Shown here piece by piece: positions 21,701-36,800 of a stretch of DNA of 64,000 nucleotides. Every line of letters starts with the position of its first letter. Positions within the stretch are counted from its first letter, which is position 1. Below the pieces are notes generated by a model. It made no database searches. It was not told where the DNA came from and saw only the letters and a program-made list of their open reading frames with translations. The DNA lies in assembly GCA_907163375.1 (NCBI GenBank), contig CAJQUW010007105.1, positions 218,227 to 282,226 of the forward strand, in the 5' to 3' direction. This stretch comes from Prostheceraeus crozeri. Taxonomy: Eukaryota; Platyhelminthes; Polycladida; Euryleptidae. Made by a program: the position numbers and the translations under genes.

Positions 21701-24540
21701 ACAGATGAATCAAGTTGAATTCAAATCGAAACTTCAAAAGCTACCAGTTATTGCACCTGGTACTTGAGTAATATCATGGCCGCTAATTATTAACGGTAGG
21801 CCTATTTATTACCCTTTACAACTGTTTCAGCAATCGAGAAGAGACATCCAGTAATGACAGATATAGCAATAACAGACGCACAAGCGCAGCAGTTTGACTT
21901 TTCTCAATTTAAATTCAGTCTTCTCCTTAAATTGGACACCGCTCGCGATGTTTTCGTTTGCGCACACCATGCGAAAACAGAATTGATGATGACGTTGGGT
22001 ACAGTCGCAAGGAAGGATGTATGCGCGCTGTGATGCAGGGATGAACCTTTGCGGGCCGAGATATGCCGCTTGAATCACGGTTCGGGTCGGCACTTAGGCA
22101 ACTATGATCTGACGGCAAATCCTGAAAATTCTATAACATGCCATGAAACTCGTAAGCAGTTGTTTCTAGAGCTGAACCTGACGACTTTCGCTTGGAAAAG
22201 AGTTGATCTCTTACCCTTCACAATGATGAAAACCTTTTGTTTGCTATTCCAAGTGTCTGATGAGCTTCGAGTCATCGATCAGACTTGAGTAAGAAATATA
22301 GCATTCTTAACGAGTGCATTTGAAAAAGTTGTCCTACATTCTTACAACTTCATATCCAGGCCTACCACAGATCCTGGATTGGTAATAGCATTGACAAAAA
22401 TGCTTATATTTAGAACTAAATATAGTTAATAAATATGTTTAGAACACGAATTATTTTATCTGTTGTGTATGGCGAAGTTTTGCATAGAATGTTTGGAAGG
22501 ACGTTTGTTCGTAGCGAACTTTTTCGTGAATCAGTAAAGCTATATTTTTGTAGGGCCTACATACGAGTTTGCGGGAAGACTATTATTATTGAATCGAAAT
22601 AAACATGGTCACGCATGAACCAGATAGGCATACAAATAAGGTGAGTAGCGGCAAATGAATAAACAGAAGGATTGCCGCTTCACACTTAACTGCAAATGTT
22701 GATTGAAAAGCTCGTAGGACAACCGTTACTCATCACATCTAACTCCCAAATTATTTTTATTAAAGTCTTTGTAAATTCTTAACTTTTAATATGGAAAATT
22801 TCAATTGTATAAATGATCAATATTAACATACACTTTTTTAAATTGATATACATGCTTGGCTTCTACATGTAGGTTCTTATTCTAAGGCTTTTAATAAATA
22901 GTTATTTATAATGCAATGTGCATGGCGGCGAATCAAAAAATGAAGGTCATTTTTATGTCATTATGCTTAAATTACTTGACAACCTACCTACCTTACTAAC
23001 GAATACAGTAGATAATAAAGATATTATACTTTTTGAAAGCACATTTGAAGTAGAACCACCAAATGCCGAATTTCACCCTCTTTTGAAAGCACTAATCTCA
23101 AAATTAACTCCGGGATGCAGAACTCAAGCCATTTGAGAAAATTGTTATTGTAGCTGGCGCGGCTTGTAGCCCATGGTTTATGGCTTACTCAGCGTGCCGG
23201 CTAAACTGATTATAATAGGTTGGAATCCGATAATTTTTAGCTTTATGGGATATCCAATGTGCATCTAGCCTGTGGCTGCGTGTTAAATCGGCAGCTGTGT
23301 TGATGTTGAGTAATGTGAACTAGGCCTGCTTATGATTCTAGATAATGAATGAAATGAAGACCACTCAGATCGGTTCCCATTTTCCCATTATTGCATCAGG
23401 TGATCATAGTCTAGTTGATCATTGGTCATAATACTGTGATCCTGTCCACTGTCCATAGCCTTCCCAAGATCATTCAACATGAGCGAAGGATATGATGATC
23501 GAATTATGGATGACGCCATTATCGGAGAATCTACAAATTTCTTTTAATTAATCAAAGCATGTGGGTTATTAAAAATAGTTACTCCCAAAGCAGTCATTTT
23601 CTCAAGTTCCCTGTTTCCTGATTTCAAAATTGAAACAATTTTACAACTAGGAAATATTGACGTCAATTGAAAATCAATTAGCATCAGATTATCCGAACTT
23701 AAGACCCATTGACACCTGGATATATGGCAACATTCAGTAGAAGTCAATGAGGCGCGACTACATGGCTCGTTAATGTCCATCTGGTTCAGACATCGCGAGT
23801 TAAGGCGCCTATGGATTTTCTACATCGTTAAGTGGCTCATCCGATCATCAATCATCTTAGAAAGGAATGAGACTCTTTTGCAACGCCTTCCTGCTTTGTC
23901 GTTGTCATGAGAGAAACGGATTTCGTTCTGATCGAGCTTCTGATTACAAACAATGATTGATCAGTTTGTAGTAATAGTTGTTATACTTCATACTTGATGA
24001 TAATCCGACGACAATAGACTTAAAACTGGAAGACGCTGCTTGTGATTGACCTTCATATCCTCTACAAGGCAAGCTTTATATTCGAGTTTTTGTTCGAAAT
24101 ACAAATATGCCTAAAATATTTAGCAGGTGGGACACGTATATGCAGAAATGAAACATTCTTAGTTTGCAGTTGAGTAGATCGTTTAGAAACACTCCACGAG
24201 AAAAGAGTTTGACATCTGAACTCATGGAAAGACCAGACAATCGGCTTAGAATTTATGCAGATGACCGCTAAAGCTCTTGGAAAATAGTAGGCCTGAGTTA
24301 CGTGGAATTAGCTACCAAGACAATATGCAGGTGATCAATCCCTCATTTGTTGATATTATAGCGCCAAGTATAGCACCTACCAGAAACTTATTATTCATTT
24401 ATTGCAAGTCAGTGCTGGAGTTTGTTTTCTTCAGTAATTATTAAGAATATCAAACGGTTGAGAAAACATTTTCAGACTTTTCAACACTCGAGTGCTCAGT
24501 AATTTGATAAGATCTGCTACGACATTGATTCAAGCACTCT
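21701..24540. other. Intergenic stretch
   Basis: No supported gene. The open frame at 22918-23136 has a protein-like composition (TFEVEPPNAEFHPLLKALI) but no ATG at its start, no clear splice sites and no family I recognise. Confidence 0.4.
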
Positions 24541-24716
24541 GATTGGCTACTGGTCAGATTGACAGAGAGTGCGCGGATCTTGAATGATCGTGTATTTTTG
24601 TTGCTGCTCTGTTGATCGGAGCCGCCGTTTACTAGACATTGTGGGAGAATTGTCGCTGTTGTGAAGAGTTTTGTTATAGTGTTAAATAATTGTTGACTGT
24701 CTTCTACGTCATCAGA
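24541..24716 (+). promoter_or_regulatory. Candidate promoter and 5' UTR of the CIMIP2B-like gene
   Basis: Contains GATTGGCTA at 24541-24549 (an inverted CCAAT box) and a GC-rich GGAGCCGCCGTTT at about 24618, directly upstream of the ATG at 24717 in otherwise AT-rich DNA. These are suggestive only; no TATA box or initiator is clear. Confidence 0.3.
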
Positions 24717-24884
24717 ATGGTGACAGAATCGTTGCATCGACGAGCCCTCTCCGCGAGTGTCGCTGATAACTCTTCCAAGGAAATTTCGGATATCAATCCA
24801 GTGTCGAGAATCACTCATAACAATGGTATACAATCACAGAAGATGAAGATGGCTCTTCTTCAACCCAATATTGTCACGCGTGAA
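24717..24884 (+). CDS. Candidate first coding exon of the CIMIP2B-like gene
   Basis: Opens at ATG (MVTESLHRRALSASVADN) and ends at a good donor, GAA|GTAAGT, in phase 0, matching the next exon at 36591. The 56 codons are polar and resemble no family I know. The link to the gene is inference from strand, phase and position. It could belong to another transcript. Confidence 0.4.
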
Positions 24885-27800
24885 GTAAGTGAACCGAAAA
24901 TGTGTAAAATCGACAGATATTTGATCTCTGATTACATCCCTAGAACGGAATAAGACAGCCAAATTACACATAATTTGGCTAATTTGAAGAGTTTAACGGA
25001 TTATGTCTGATTATGTCTGCAGTTCTATAGGCTCGGTAATTCAGTCATGTATACCTTAACTACATTTTGCATTAATATGCTCTTAATCTTATTTTGCATA
25101 GATGATCAAAATTCGACAAATGTGCATATTTGTGAACATACTCAAGAAATGTAGCCAAAGTATGGTCATGGAATTAAATTGGACATGCGTGAAGACGTAC
25201 TATTTGACATCTATGATGAATTGCTTGATCGAGAGTTGAATGTCTTCGGTTCTATAATGTTGCTTTTCAATGTTTCGTATGAACGAAAGTTCGATGAAAC
25301 GTACACATAAGTAACCATTATTTTGAGCCAATTATGTCACTCATGGCATGAGGTAGCTTGTAACGAAACTAACGTTAATAGAAGTGAATAACATAAGCAT
25401 ATTTTGAGATTCTTGAATTTTCTGCGAAATCAGTCGAACATTCTACAAAAATTTGATGCAAAATTTACCTATTCTAGCATCATTGAGTATCATCATTCAT
25501 AGGGTAACCATCCATGTGCTCAATTTTAATTTCATGCAATTATTTTATTGAATGAAATAAAGGGTCAAAAGTATTATTTAGATTGAAGGATGAGCCCATC
25601 ACCGATTGATGCTACGGTATGAGAAAACACCAATTGATTGATGTTTTTGGTGCTTCCTCATACCGTAGCAGCAATCAGTGGTGGGGTCATCCTCCAATCT
25701 AAATAATTATTTTACTATTTAGCCCGAGAAGGTTGACAGCGGACTTAGCGAAGTGAAGGGAGTTGGTTGATTGCCCAATGTCCTATTCAGAATGATTGGA
25801 TACTTATTAAGTACGGTATAGTTATATAATACGATTTCACATCTTTTGAAAATTGCAAATTTTGTAGGTTGGGCATAATCCAAGATTGTCGAATTTTGTT
25901 GAGTTGTTACACCTACGTGAAGAGCATGCTTAAAAAAGTATTGCATATGCAAAGCAATAATCTAACAGTTTTGCGCTTACATTAAAAAGCTATGCAATTT
26001 ATAATTTATTTAGTACATCTGTGCTACATGCATCCACGCGACGAATCATCGCATAAAACACTTTTATTACTCATATATTATGTGTCATTTACTTTAGCTT
26101 CTGTTATTAATGCTACGTGTCATTACACAGACATTTCATTCTAACAAGCTTTTGATTATAATTCAGGTGAAGTGTTTTGTATTGATTTATTATGTTATTT
26201 GGGTATCATCAAAATATTATCTATCAATCATCAATATCTCAACCAATCTGCATTACCTACGGCTTGATGGAGGCCTATATGTACGATGAGACAGGTAATA
26301 AAGGTATTTCTCTTGTCCAACCATGATTGGAAAAAATGGTATGAGCATAATAAAGACACATTATACCAGCACAACAGAATAATGACAGTATAATGCATAC
26401 ACACAATGGCATATTGATGGCACATATGCAAGTTAAACTTATATAAATGGCATCAATTTGCTGCGTAAAGCTCGTGCAAATAGAGCAATATGACTCATGT
26501 CTCAGTAAATAATCTTCAGATCATGATCACACACGAGTCTAACACGTTTTCAATAGTAGATGCTATCTTCCATGAATGAAAAAGAAAAGTCCATCCGCCT
26601 TTCACAGGAATTAATTCCTGGAAAGCCGGAGGCACTTTTCTTTTCAGCTGTATCACTATAGGGATGGGCAAATTATCTAGTTCATTATATGTCCTCCATA
26701 AGTTGGCGACACATTAGTGAAATTACTGTAGCGGATGTGTCAACTTTGCTCTGGCTGTGGCTGCAGGTTTTGAAAGAGAGTTGTGTAGATGTTGAGAAAT
26801 GTGGTTGTGAGCCCATTTTACTGATGATTCCTGAATCCTTATATCGGATGAAATGTCGGCTATTCAGGTTTGCTCCCATTTTTAGAATGTCGGATGAAAC
26901 TCAATATTTAAACCTAATTATACATTCTATTTACAGTATTTTGAAAAAAGCAAAATTTTCAAAAGATTACAGATGCTCTAACTTAGATGACAAGTCAGTA
27001 GTGTGCTAAAAATATCAATTAAATGAACATCCACTAAATTTTCTCTGAAAATGCTAATTGTATATCTCAAGGGGCATCTACAGTATGGTTGCAACTTTAA
27101 ATAGGGAGCTCGTCGACGTTGACAGATGTGAACTAGTCCTGCTGACTATTCCTGTTATTTGGAATTATTCCTCCCATTTTTCAACTGAGGATACTACTCG
27201 ATAATAATTGTGTCAAGCTACGAATCCAAGTGTCATTCAAGAAAGCTTGACCCATGCTGAACCACCTACTCCCTCTCTGTTGAAGGGTCCTACTACTCTC
27301 TGTATCCTCGCCAACTCTTGACAACAGGCACTGTAATGACATTAAAGTACCTGCTGCAACTACCTGCTACAACCCCACGCAGTGACTGTGGAAAGATTCG
27401 TATCCATTCAAATGCCTTCCAGTCATCGACTCAGAATGGGACGCAACAGTATAGGAACCGTCTGATAATTGCTATGGACGGCGTTGGTACAGCCTTTTCA
27501 TCGCAGATCTGATGAGGTTGCAAAGTTCATTATGACTATGAAGGAGACTTACAAAAAGACATGCACTGGGGGTTCATGGGGAAACGTTTATCAAACACAG
27601 CTTTAGAGCAAATCCCTGGGAGTAGGTGTTCTCAGGATTTCAACTGGTGTATGTTGTAATTCATTGCTAGCATCGTTCAGCAATAATTTTTCCACAAGCC
27701 GTAGCAGCTGGCCCCACTCCATTTTCTTTTACCATTACCCAGATAGTGCATAGCACTTCCTCTGAGAGATAGGCAACGTCGAAAAGAGGCCATGGTTGAA

Positions 27801-30800
27801 CCGGACGCTCCTATTAGCAGATGTCATTGCTGAACATACGAGTAAATTACATTGAACGTCAATCTCCTCAATGACTGTCGAAGGTAGTCATGCCTATTTA
27901 AACAGGTCTGACGACGCACCCTCATTGTGGTTCGTGCTGTGCATCTCAATTGCGAAGAAGCTGAGCAAATTCGATGACGTTCTCTTGTCGCCCAATGTGC
28001 CACTCGGCGACTCAGGGGATCTGATGTAGGGGAGGGTGGGGCACATTGAACCCCCAGCTTTTTCTCCGAATTCTCCGAAAGTACACATATTGGAAACTGT
28101 GTGCTTTAAGACATTATTTATTGTAGAAAATAAACATAATTCCTCCGATAATTTCAGCTGTTTATACTCTCCATCAAAATAATCATTCTGAATCACAAAC
28201 CAGAGATTTTCATTATTGCCTTGAAGACGACACTATTCTACATGTAGTATGAGTAGCAAAGCTTCAGCTACTCTATAGCTACTCTATGTCTGCATAAGCA
28301 TGTATAATCAGATGCATCAGATAAAATCAGTGCTGTCTTTGCTATCCATAGAACTTGTTCATTATATCCCAAATACAAGTATGCATTTTTTCCAATTAAA
28401 ATTATTTTAAAAGATTATAAGTTTTCTTATTAAATCAATATTTTTAGCAATCAACAGATTCTGTCACTATGTTTTGATGTTACAAACACTTGAGAAAAGT
28501 AATATTGCTTGCTATAATATCAATGGTATGGGTGTGTAAAGATTGCATTCTGCAAAATGAGTTTCTAAGTCTTGAATTCTATCAACATCAAAATGAATTT
28601 TATGCAATATCAATGTATTTTGATACTAAATTTTAACCTACGAAATTGAGAGTGCTTACGTGAACGAGAAAAGTTCACAGCACTGATTTACCTTATACAA
28701 TGCTTGTGGTAAGTTTCATCGCCTAATGACTGGTTAATCATCCATTGTGAACATCAATTTTCGTTTTGAAACAATAGCTCCTTCAACGAGTTGCAATTGA
28801 AAGTATCACTTGTCTAGACAACAAATAGCTTGAATTAATCTTAATATTAATTGTTATTAACACTGCCCTGAAGCTCGCATTTGTGAGACTGCTAATCTGT
28901 TTGGAAGTAATGACCTCATTAACAGACGTCTTGAGGGTTTGAATTTCCCACGAAATGTGTCGGATGCTTACCAACATCAATGCAAAGTGCGACCTATCAT
29001 GACTGTCCAATTTTTCTATTGTCTCAGAGTTGTAAATATTCTACATTTCTATTGCACATGAGGAGTATTTCGTTTTTTCTTCTTTGTAAGATTTTCATAT
29101 TTCTTTAATTTTAATCTAATTTTAACAACCCCATTTTCCCTGAAAAGGTGTTGGGGGACATCTCATACATATAAAATAACACGATATTCATAATCACAGT
29201 CAGTAATCACTTGATGCAAGGTTGGACCTTGGGTGTTGGGTCGACCTACGGTAAGAGATACAAAACTTGGGTCTACAATTAATGTTGCATGCGTACTAAT
29301 CAAGTTATAAAAATTCATATTTTGATTTGAATCTTAGGAGAACTACATGATAAGAGCATAAAGTTATGATTTTTTATCAAAATTCCACTCAATTCACAGA
29401 ATATTTCAACTAATAAATACTTGTGGTCATTAGCCAATTTGTTTCGGGCTTGACAAAACCGCACATTGAAATGATGCGGTTAGGCGGTTAGCTTACATTT
29501 ATTAGGTACATTTGTGCATATTGAAATTTTATGCATTTAATATATTTTGTATCCTCGCAGCTATCTTCGTACCCCTAAACTGTCTGCGATAGCCGGCAGT
29601 TATCCAAAAATGAATTTATTCTAATTTCGTATTCTAAATGTGTTTAAACCCATACACGCAATACGCAGCCATGATATTTATTAGTAAATATATATATTTA
29701 CTAATTAGTATAATATTATTTCATAATATTTATTATGGCTACACTGTAAACCGTTGACCGACAATTATCATACAAAATTACTGACAAAATCAACCGACCA
29801 TTGTCACCTCCAATATCCTGCGATATCCGACGAATTTGTAGGTTCTCCACCGACATCCAAGCAGATGCTTTGTATGCAAATTAACGAAACCATAACTGTT
29901 GAATATTGATTGATTTTTCTATTAGTGATTGCTTGACTTTTGGGCAATCTGTATTATTGTGTGACAAAAAAATGATTTATTTTGACATAATCTAATTAGT
30001 CACCTACATTTTTGATGAAATGTAAGCTATAATTCATTGCTATTCATTTTGTCGCTTTTTGTCAGATATTGTAGGTGTTCAGTGGCAATCATCCTACAAG
30101 AACTAACAATGACCGACAAAATAGATCTTGTAGGATAAATGTCTGTCAATTGTCAGTCAACGGTTTACAGTGTATATTTTTTTAAGTTTGTTTATATTTC
30201 TAAATGACAAAATAAAAATAAATGATTTGTTATGAGCAATTTGTAATTCAATCATAATTAAATCAAATATCTTCAATTAGTCAGTATATTAGTGTATAGG
30301 TTAAATTGAACGAAAGCTTTCTAACATTGCAGTTATTGTCAATGACAGTCATTGCAGAATAAAATCGTTTTCCACTATTACCAGTATTTACCACACTTCT
30401 CATGGGCCTAATAGGAATTTTGTACCATAGAAGAATCTTTATGTCAGCACAAAATACAAAGAATGCACTTCGTTTACTTGATTCTACTCATTTATTGAAA
30501 CTTTGGCTTGGGTTTTGGGTTTGGACCCAAGTTTCGGCCTAAAACTTGAATTGGGTATACACAATACAAGTTTTTACCCAACCTTGCTTCATGTCTTCTC
30601 CATCACACCCTTTGACGCGTGCTTAACAATTTGCTGCCATTTCAATCTGTCCTTCGCATTCTCTGTCCAAGCTCTCCAGTCTTCTTCTTTGCTTTCCAGG
30701 TCTCTCTTGATGCAGTCCTTCCAGCTGTATTTCATATACTATTCAATAAACACTCTCATAAATATGTGACTGATATCATATGTGATGACACATATCATAA

Positions 30801-33800
30801 TCAGTGAAACATTTTACTTAATAAATGATGCTTGAAATTTGTATTCATTGCTAAGAATTTGTTTGCACATGGTGGGAATTGACATTAGAATATGGTCAAA
30901 GAATATGGTTGAGAATTTTTTTGCTGTGTTTAGAACATGCTGTAGTGGGGGAGTCGATAAAAGTCGTCGAATCTAATTAATCATCATGTTATTATTGCAA
31001 AATTAATTTCAGTGAAGTTTTCCCGCTACGCAAATGCACTATGAAATTTGCGCTGCAAAGCCAATGCTCAGTTGCATGTGTAATGTTTGTCATTATTATA
31101 GATTCATATTCAAAAGTGACCTTTTCTACAAAATGTTTGCCTTTAATGTTGCTTTGAAATGTTTACTTAGAATATCTAAATAAAGCAGACTTTCCAACGT
31201 CAAGCTAATCAAATATTTGAAATTAAACCACAGTGAGCTGCATTGAAGTGTGGAGGACAAGGTTCCCGCCCCTTGGTCCATGTTGGCTGGCAGTCACAAT
31301 TGCTTCCTTATGTGAAGCGACGATGGTGTGTCGCCAGATCCTAATGTGGATTCCCATAGACTAAATATACAAGTTTCATTAATACAGCGATTATCGCAGA
31401 TGTGTGCACTGTGCAACGTACTTAATAAAGCGAAAATGTACTGAATGTTGATTGATGATAAAGCGACCACAGGAAAAATTGAAAAAAGCCTGAAGAAGGT
31501 GAAATTTGACGATCGCAACGGATTCCATGACATCACGCGGATTATGCTCTCCGACATGGAATTGACACTTCAACGAATGGAATTAATAATATGCAAATGC
31601 GTTCATGAATTTTAGCAGCATCATTTTTTTACCTATTCATGGCACGTGTAAAACATGCTTTTATGTAAACTAAGATTTAGAATGCACAATAATCGAATTT
31701 CTACGAGGCAGGAGCTAAAATTTTCTATCGATTTCTCAACTATCTTCACTCACGTTGACAAAGAATGGCCTTTATTTGAATACTCATTCTTTCAGTCTAA
31801 TTTATAATTTTGTGTTTTTGAATCTACACAATTAAATGCGAATATGCTTCTTCGCCGACGGTTATGCTTCCAACTGAGCATAACCTGCTTCTTCGCATAT
31901 TTGCAACACATTCAGAAGCATCGTGCTTCATTTATGAAACAATGTTTCTGCCCACTCGTCCCTGAAGAAATTGAGATTGTCAGACTCAGCTCTCCGTCTT
32001 ATCCGACAACGTTGCACCAATTCCGGAGGCAGATCTGAGGCGTCATCCTTCGGCTATTTCAAAGACCTGAATTTTGGAGAGCCATATTATTTCCGGCCCA
32101 TTTCTTCAGACGCGCTGTGTATCCGTTTTTATCTCTACACAGGGATGTGAGGTGGATCGAGATCCCAAGGGGCGGCGGGATGATTCGGCCATCTAAATTT
32201 CAAACGTCTAGGTTCGAATTATAATCCTGTGAATAAAACATGTGATGGAATTTCAAATGTGTGCGTTTTAAACCGTCATCTAAAGTATCTAAATTTAAGT
32301 GCATAAAAGCATGTGACATGGAATTTCAATTGTGCACCTTGTGTTACAAATTGTCGCACGTTTTGGCGGGATTAATCTTTGTCAAAAGCAAATTAGCACA
32401 ACGGAGATGCTTCGATCAGCAATCCGTATCGTCCAAACAATTTTCGATATCAATTTTCAGCCCTTCTTTTTCACAAGATATCTTACTGTAAGATATCTTG
32501 CTATTCTTCCACAAGAAAGCACCTCATTTTCCTCAAAATAAATTTCGATAAGTCATCTTGCCAAAAACGCACAAGATATTGTGCAAGATGCTTAATTTTT
32601 TACAAGTGGTGTAAGATGTTTTGGCTTTTTCACAAGACGGAGCAGATGTGTCGACTAGTGACATGAAATTCAATGTGCCATAAACTTAGTTGTTTTACCA
32701 CAGACTCCCTCATCTTCGCACTATGAATAAACTCAGAATTTTTAATCATAAATTTTATAATTTTTTGAATTCTTCCAAATTTTGCTTATAAATCCCCTTA
32801 ATGATTGCTACACGTATTTATTTTACCAAAATGGTTTAATTTATTGAAAAGCATTGAACACTTGAGTGCAAAAAGATACAAGAAAGACTGATTTCTGCAT
32901 GTATTGTTGCTCAAGAATGGTGTATGAAGTCTGGGCGATTTTCATTCAAAAATAACCGTGTCAATATACATGTATCTGTGAAATACTGTTTTACATGTCT
33001 GATTGTTTCATATCTGATTATGAAGACGCAAATCGACTTGAAGATCTCCAAACATTTCAAATGCTACTAACATAATGTGCCGTTATTATAAAAATCTTAA
33101 ATAAGTAGTATTTATATAACATTCTAATTTTCAGGACTGTATTCCATGTCTGTGAATTGATATAGCTATCTACTCATATTGAAAATCGATGCATCATACA
33201 GAATGTTTGCAAAAAGTGGCAAAATAGAGTCTTCGAAAAAAATACCATCGTTTTGTCCTTCCACTGGGCTAAATCAAAAGACTTTAGGTGAGGACTTTGA
33301 AAATATGCGAAAGGAAGAAGAATTAATGCTTAGGTCAGGCTTTAAAAACACCAGAGAAAACATGCAAGGCACGTTACCCCACTTCGTAGTCTGGGATAAT
33401 TCAGTTCAGCCTCCTGCTGTGTTTCAGACCGGGAAGAAAAAACGTAAATTTAGGAGTTTAACTCATGTATACCTATCACGAGCACTCCTGTAACTCAGTT
33501 CTCATAAAGTGATGTAGAATATTTGATCACTGCACTGAGCATTCTGGAGAATATTTATGTAATATCTAAAAGACGGAATAAAATTCTTTGAACTATAGCC
33601 TACATATGATTACGTTCACAGATGGTTTTACTATGATTAACTGAATACATGTGATTATTGTGATTGAGATATGATGATTTAATTTTGACATATTAATTTG
33701 TCTTCCTGACTCGATGGTGCAGCTTAGATAGGCCTAAAACATGCAGCGTCCGTACGTATATCTAGAGTGGATGACGGAGTTAATGACCGTTGCTGAGTGT

Positions 33801-36800
33801 ACAGTGTCCCATACTGGCCATATAGAATATTTCTCAATTCTAAGAGTGAGCAAGCAAAACTTGACTGAAACATCAGTTATCACAAGATGTTTCAAAATAT
33901 CGCAAGATGTCAATAAGTGACATAAATTTAGTCGGATTATCTCGTGCTAGGAAAAATGGCTCAGGAAATTAGTGTGGACAATTTTCAGAATATTCTACCT
34001 TTGCAGCATGGTGCATATCTATCCTGCTTAGCCTTTGGCATGTCATACGACATTTTCTCACATTTGTCAATATTACATCAATATAGAGCACATGAACCGA
34101 TCTACAATAAGAGAAATGCCAATTGTAGCATTCATTTCCCATAGGAATATTTCCTAACTGAATAACCTGAATGTACTGAAGACAACCACATATTCAAGTG
34201 TTTCACCGATAAATGGCGAACATAAAAATTCGTTGCTTCTGGAGCTGCATAAGCTTGTCTCTCATGAGACATTTTGAACCCCATAAATCTAAATTGTGAA
34301 CATTATCGATCATGCAAATGAATATTGCTACATGCACATAAAATCGATTTCTTTCCTGTCGATCTCAAGTTGCCTATAACGACAGTTTAGAACTTTATTT
34401 GTGTTGGAATGTATCGTTGTTGTTCAACTTCAAGTAGAAAGTAGCGAAGTGAGTTGTAATTTTCCTACATAGAATGTTGCACCAATTGTCTACACGTAAA
34501 TTAAAAACTAAGAACAAGTGTCTGATGGAGAATCCCTGTATTTGAGAACTGATATGTTCTTCACATGTTCTGATATATTTGTAATGAATGTATCTGGATG
34601 CTATTTTAGAATGTTAAGCTGATAACGTGTCATAACATGAATGCGCAAAGCGTAGCTTTTCTCCTGCGAAAGCCGCCCTTCAGTGGAAACTCGATAATCA
34701 CAATTATTATTATGTTGTATGAAAATCCGTCTGCAACTTAAATTATCAATATCTATGTTTTAAAACAGGGATATAGCAACAACGTTTTCATGTAGCTGTC
34801 TGCTCACCATCCAGTTCTCTACATTCTGATTTTTAGCAATCATGCGAACTTGTGAAGCTGAATTTAGTCTTATAAATTGGAGTGAAGCATCAAAGTCTAA
34901 AGTCAAACCTCTAAATCTAGTGTGGTAAAATGCTGAAAACAGATAATTAGATGTAATTGATTGCTTCTTGCCACAATTAAATGAATTTATTGCTTAACCT
35001 AATTTAATTGCAATTGATATTTTCTTTCACTTCATGTTCCCCCATATTTCATATTTTACTTTTTCGTAGGCAAGCAATAGCTCATTATAATGCTTTTTTC
35101 TTACATTTTGCTGTTATGTGATCAATGATTTACTGTAACGTAGCATCAATCGCTAAACAAGGATTTCTAGCGAATTCTAGAGAAATTCTAGAGAAATATT
35201 TTTTCTATAGATAGACATCTGCACCTAATCGTAAATTTTATTTTTAAAAAGGTGTCATTATTCTTAACTCTCTTAAGCGCGCTAAATGAGTCGATTAAAT
35301 GATACATGCTGTATTGATTGGAACCTATGATTTCAGAAAATTAATTACCGCATGTTTCGTTTCCATTGTAAAATCGATAACACCACCAATGACTTTCGTA
35401 ATTCTCAATTACCGAGATGCCGGACTTGCGACAATTATCAGCGACCCCACTCATGGCAGAACGGAACATAAGAGCTTCTTCCCAATTTGGAAGTTGTGTG
35501 ATTTGTTGCCGACTGTGACAAGCAGCTGTACATGCTGTTTTTGATAGGAGTCATTTATTTGTTTTCAAATGATCCACTATTATTGCAATTTACTGAACTG
35601 TCCGCTGGATGATTCGAAGCTAAAGCAAAAGTTTTCAGAACTGGGTTGTTCGTCTACGGAATTTTCGTTCATCGGACTGTTGAAAATGCAATGAACATGT
35701 TGTTCATATCAGAATTCATTATACTTTATCATGAATGTTCTTTGCTAAATCCCAGGATCTTGATTTTTCAGTTCAATCCTTTCATGTCTGGTGGTCTACG
35801 CAGTCTATTAAATTGGAATAATACACGATAGTAAACCACTCAGAATGTTCACAGCAAACATGATTAAGCATTTGAGAATGAGAACACCAACATGCTGTGA
35901 TCACTGAAGCTTCCTTCTTGAAAATCACCTTGTTTGAGTTGTTGCAAGCATTACGCAAAGAAGTAAAGATAAGAAATGTGATGTAAACCGTCTGCATCGA
36001 CGGTGTGACTATGAATCAGACTGGTGATGTCATTTTCAGTGTCATTTTCCCACGAGCAATATTTTTATTCATGAAGCTTTAACGACCTGAACATTTTTGA
36101 TTAGTGCAATGTATACATAGTCGCAGACACATATTAATCTCTACCAGACAACGAAATTTTAGAATTTTGGATTAATGATTGGAATATAATAATACGTGCA
36201 TTATTATTATTGTTTAATGCTCGCATTATTGAAAATTGATGTTTATATATTAGACAAGCCTACATTACTAACAACTGTGTAGTTCAAGCTGATATTTTGC
36301 AGATGTCTGTTAATGTGAAGCTAAATACATATTCCAATAATCAGCAAAAGACGAATAGCATGCAGTATACTCGATCTGTGTCAGAATGTCACTCTATCTT
36401 CAAATCATGTTTAGTCGACCATAAGTTATCACAGTCAGCCGATCTTATGTCGCAGTTGGAATGAGTTATTTATCCCAATTATCGATCGGAAGATCTTAAT
36501 CATGATCAGCAGGAATACAGCAGACAGACTATTCGTCTGAACTCAGTGTCTACAACTCAGCAGGAAAGTTAAATTTTCGATCATTTTCAGCGCTCCTTCT
36601 ATCGACCCCGCCAGCGGGCTACTGCCATCTCCGCTCATCCCAAATTTGCGACGGAGCAGATCCCAACAGAAGGCAGTTTTATGGGTCAATCTCCGTACAG
36701 ACTAGATAACACCGATGACAACAAATATCAAATGTCTGGTAAGTGGATCGTATTAGCCTTGGATGGGATAGGTAATTGGGATACAAAGTAACAGAGTTTT

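Noticed and set aside
22918-23136. 72-residue frame with protein-like composition
   Set aside because: No ATG at its start, no convincing splice sites, no recognised family.
31844-32038. Possible exon after a TTCAG acceptor (SPSYPTTLHQFRRQI)
   Set aside because: Ends at a stop with no family match and does not join the neighbouring CIMIP2B-like exons in phase with a recognisable motif.
32141-32260. Possible tRNA-derived SINE (GGTTCGAATTATAATCC)
   Set aside because: The B-box match is interrupted, no A box at the right distance and no tail or target duplication.
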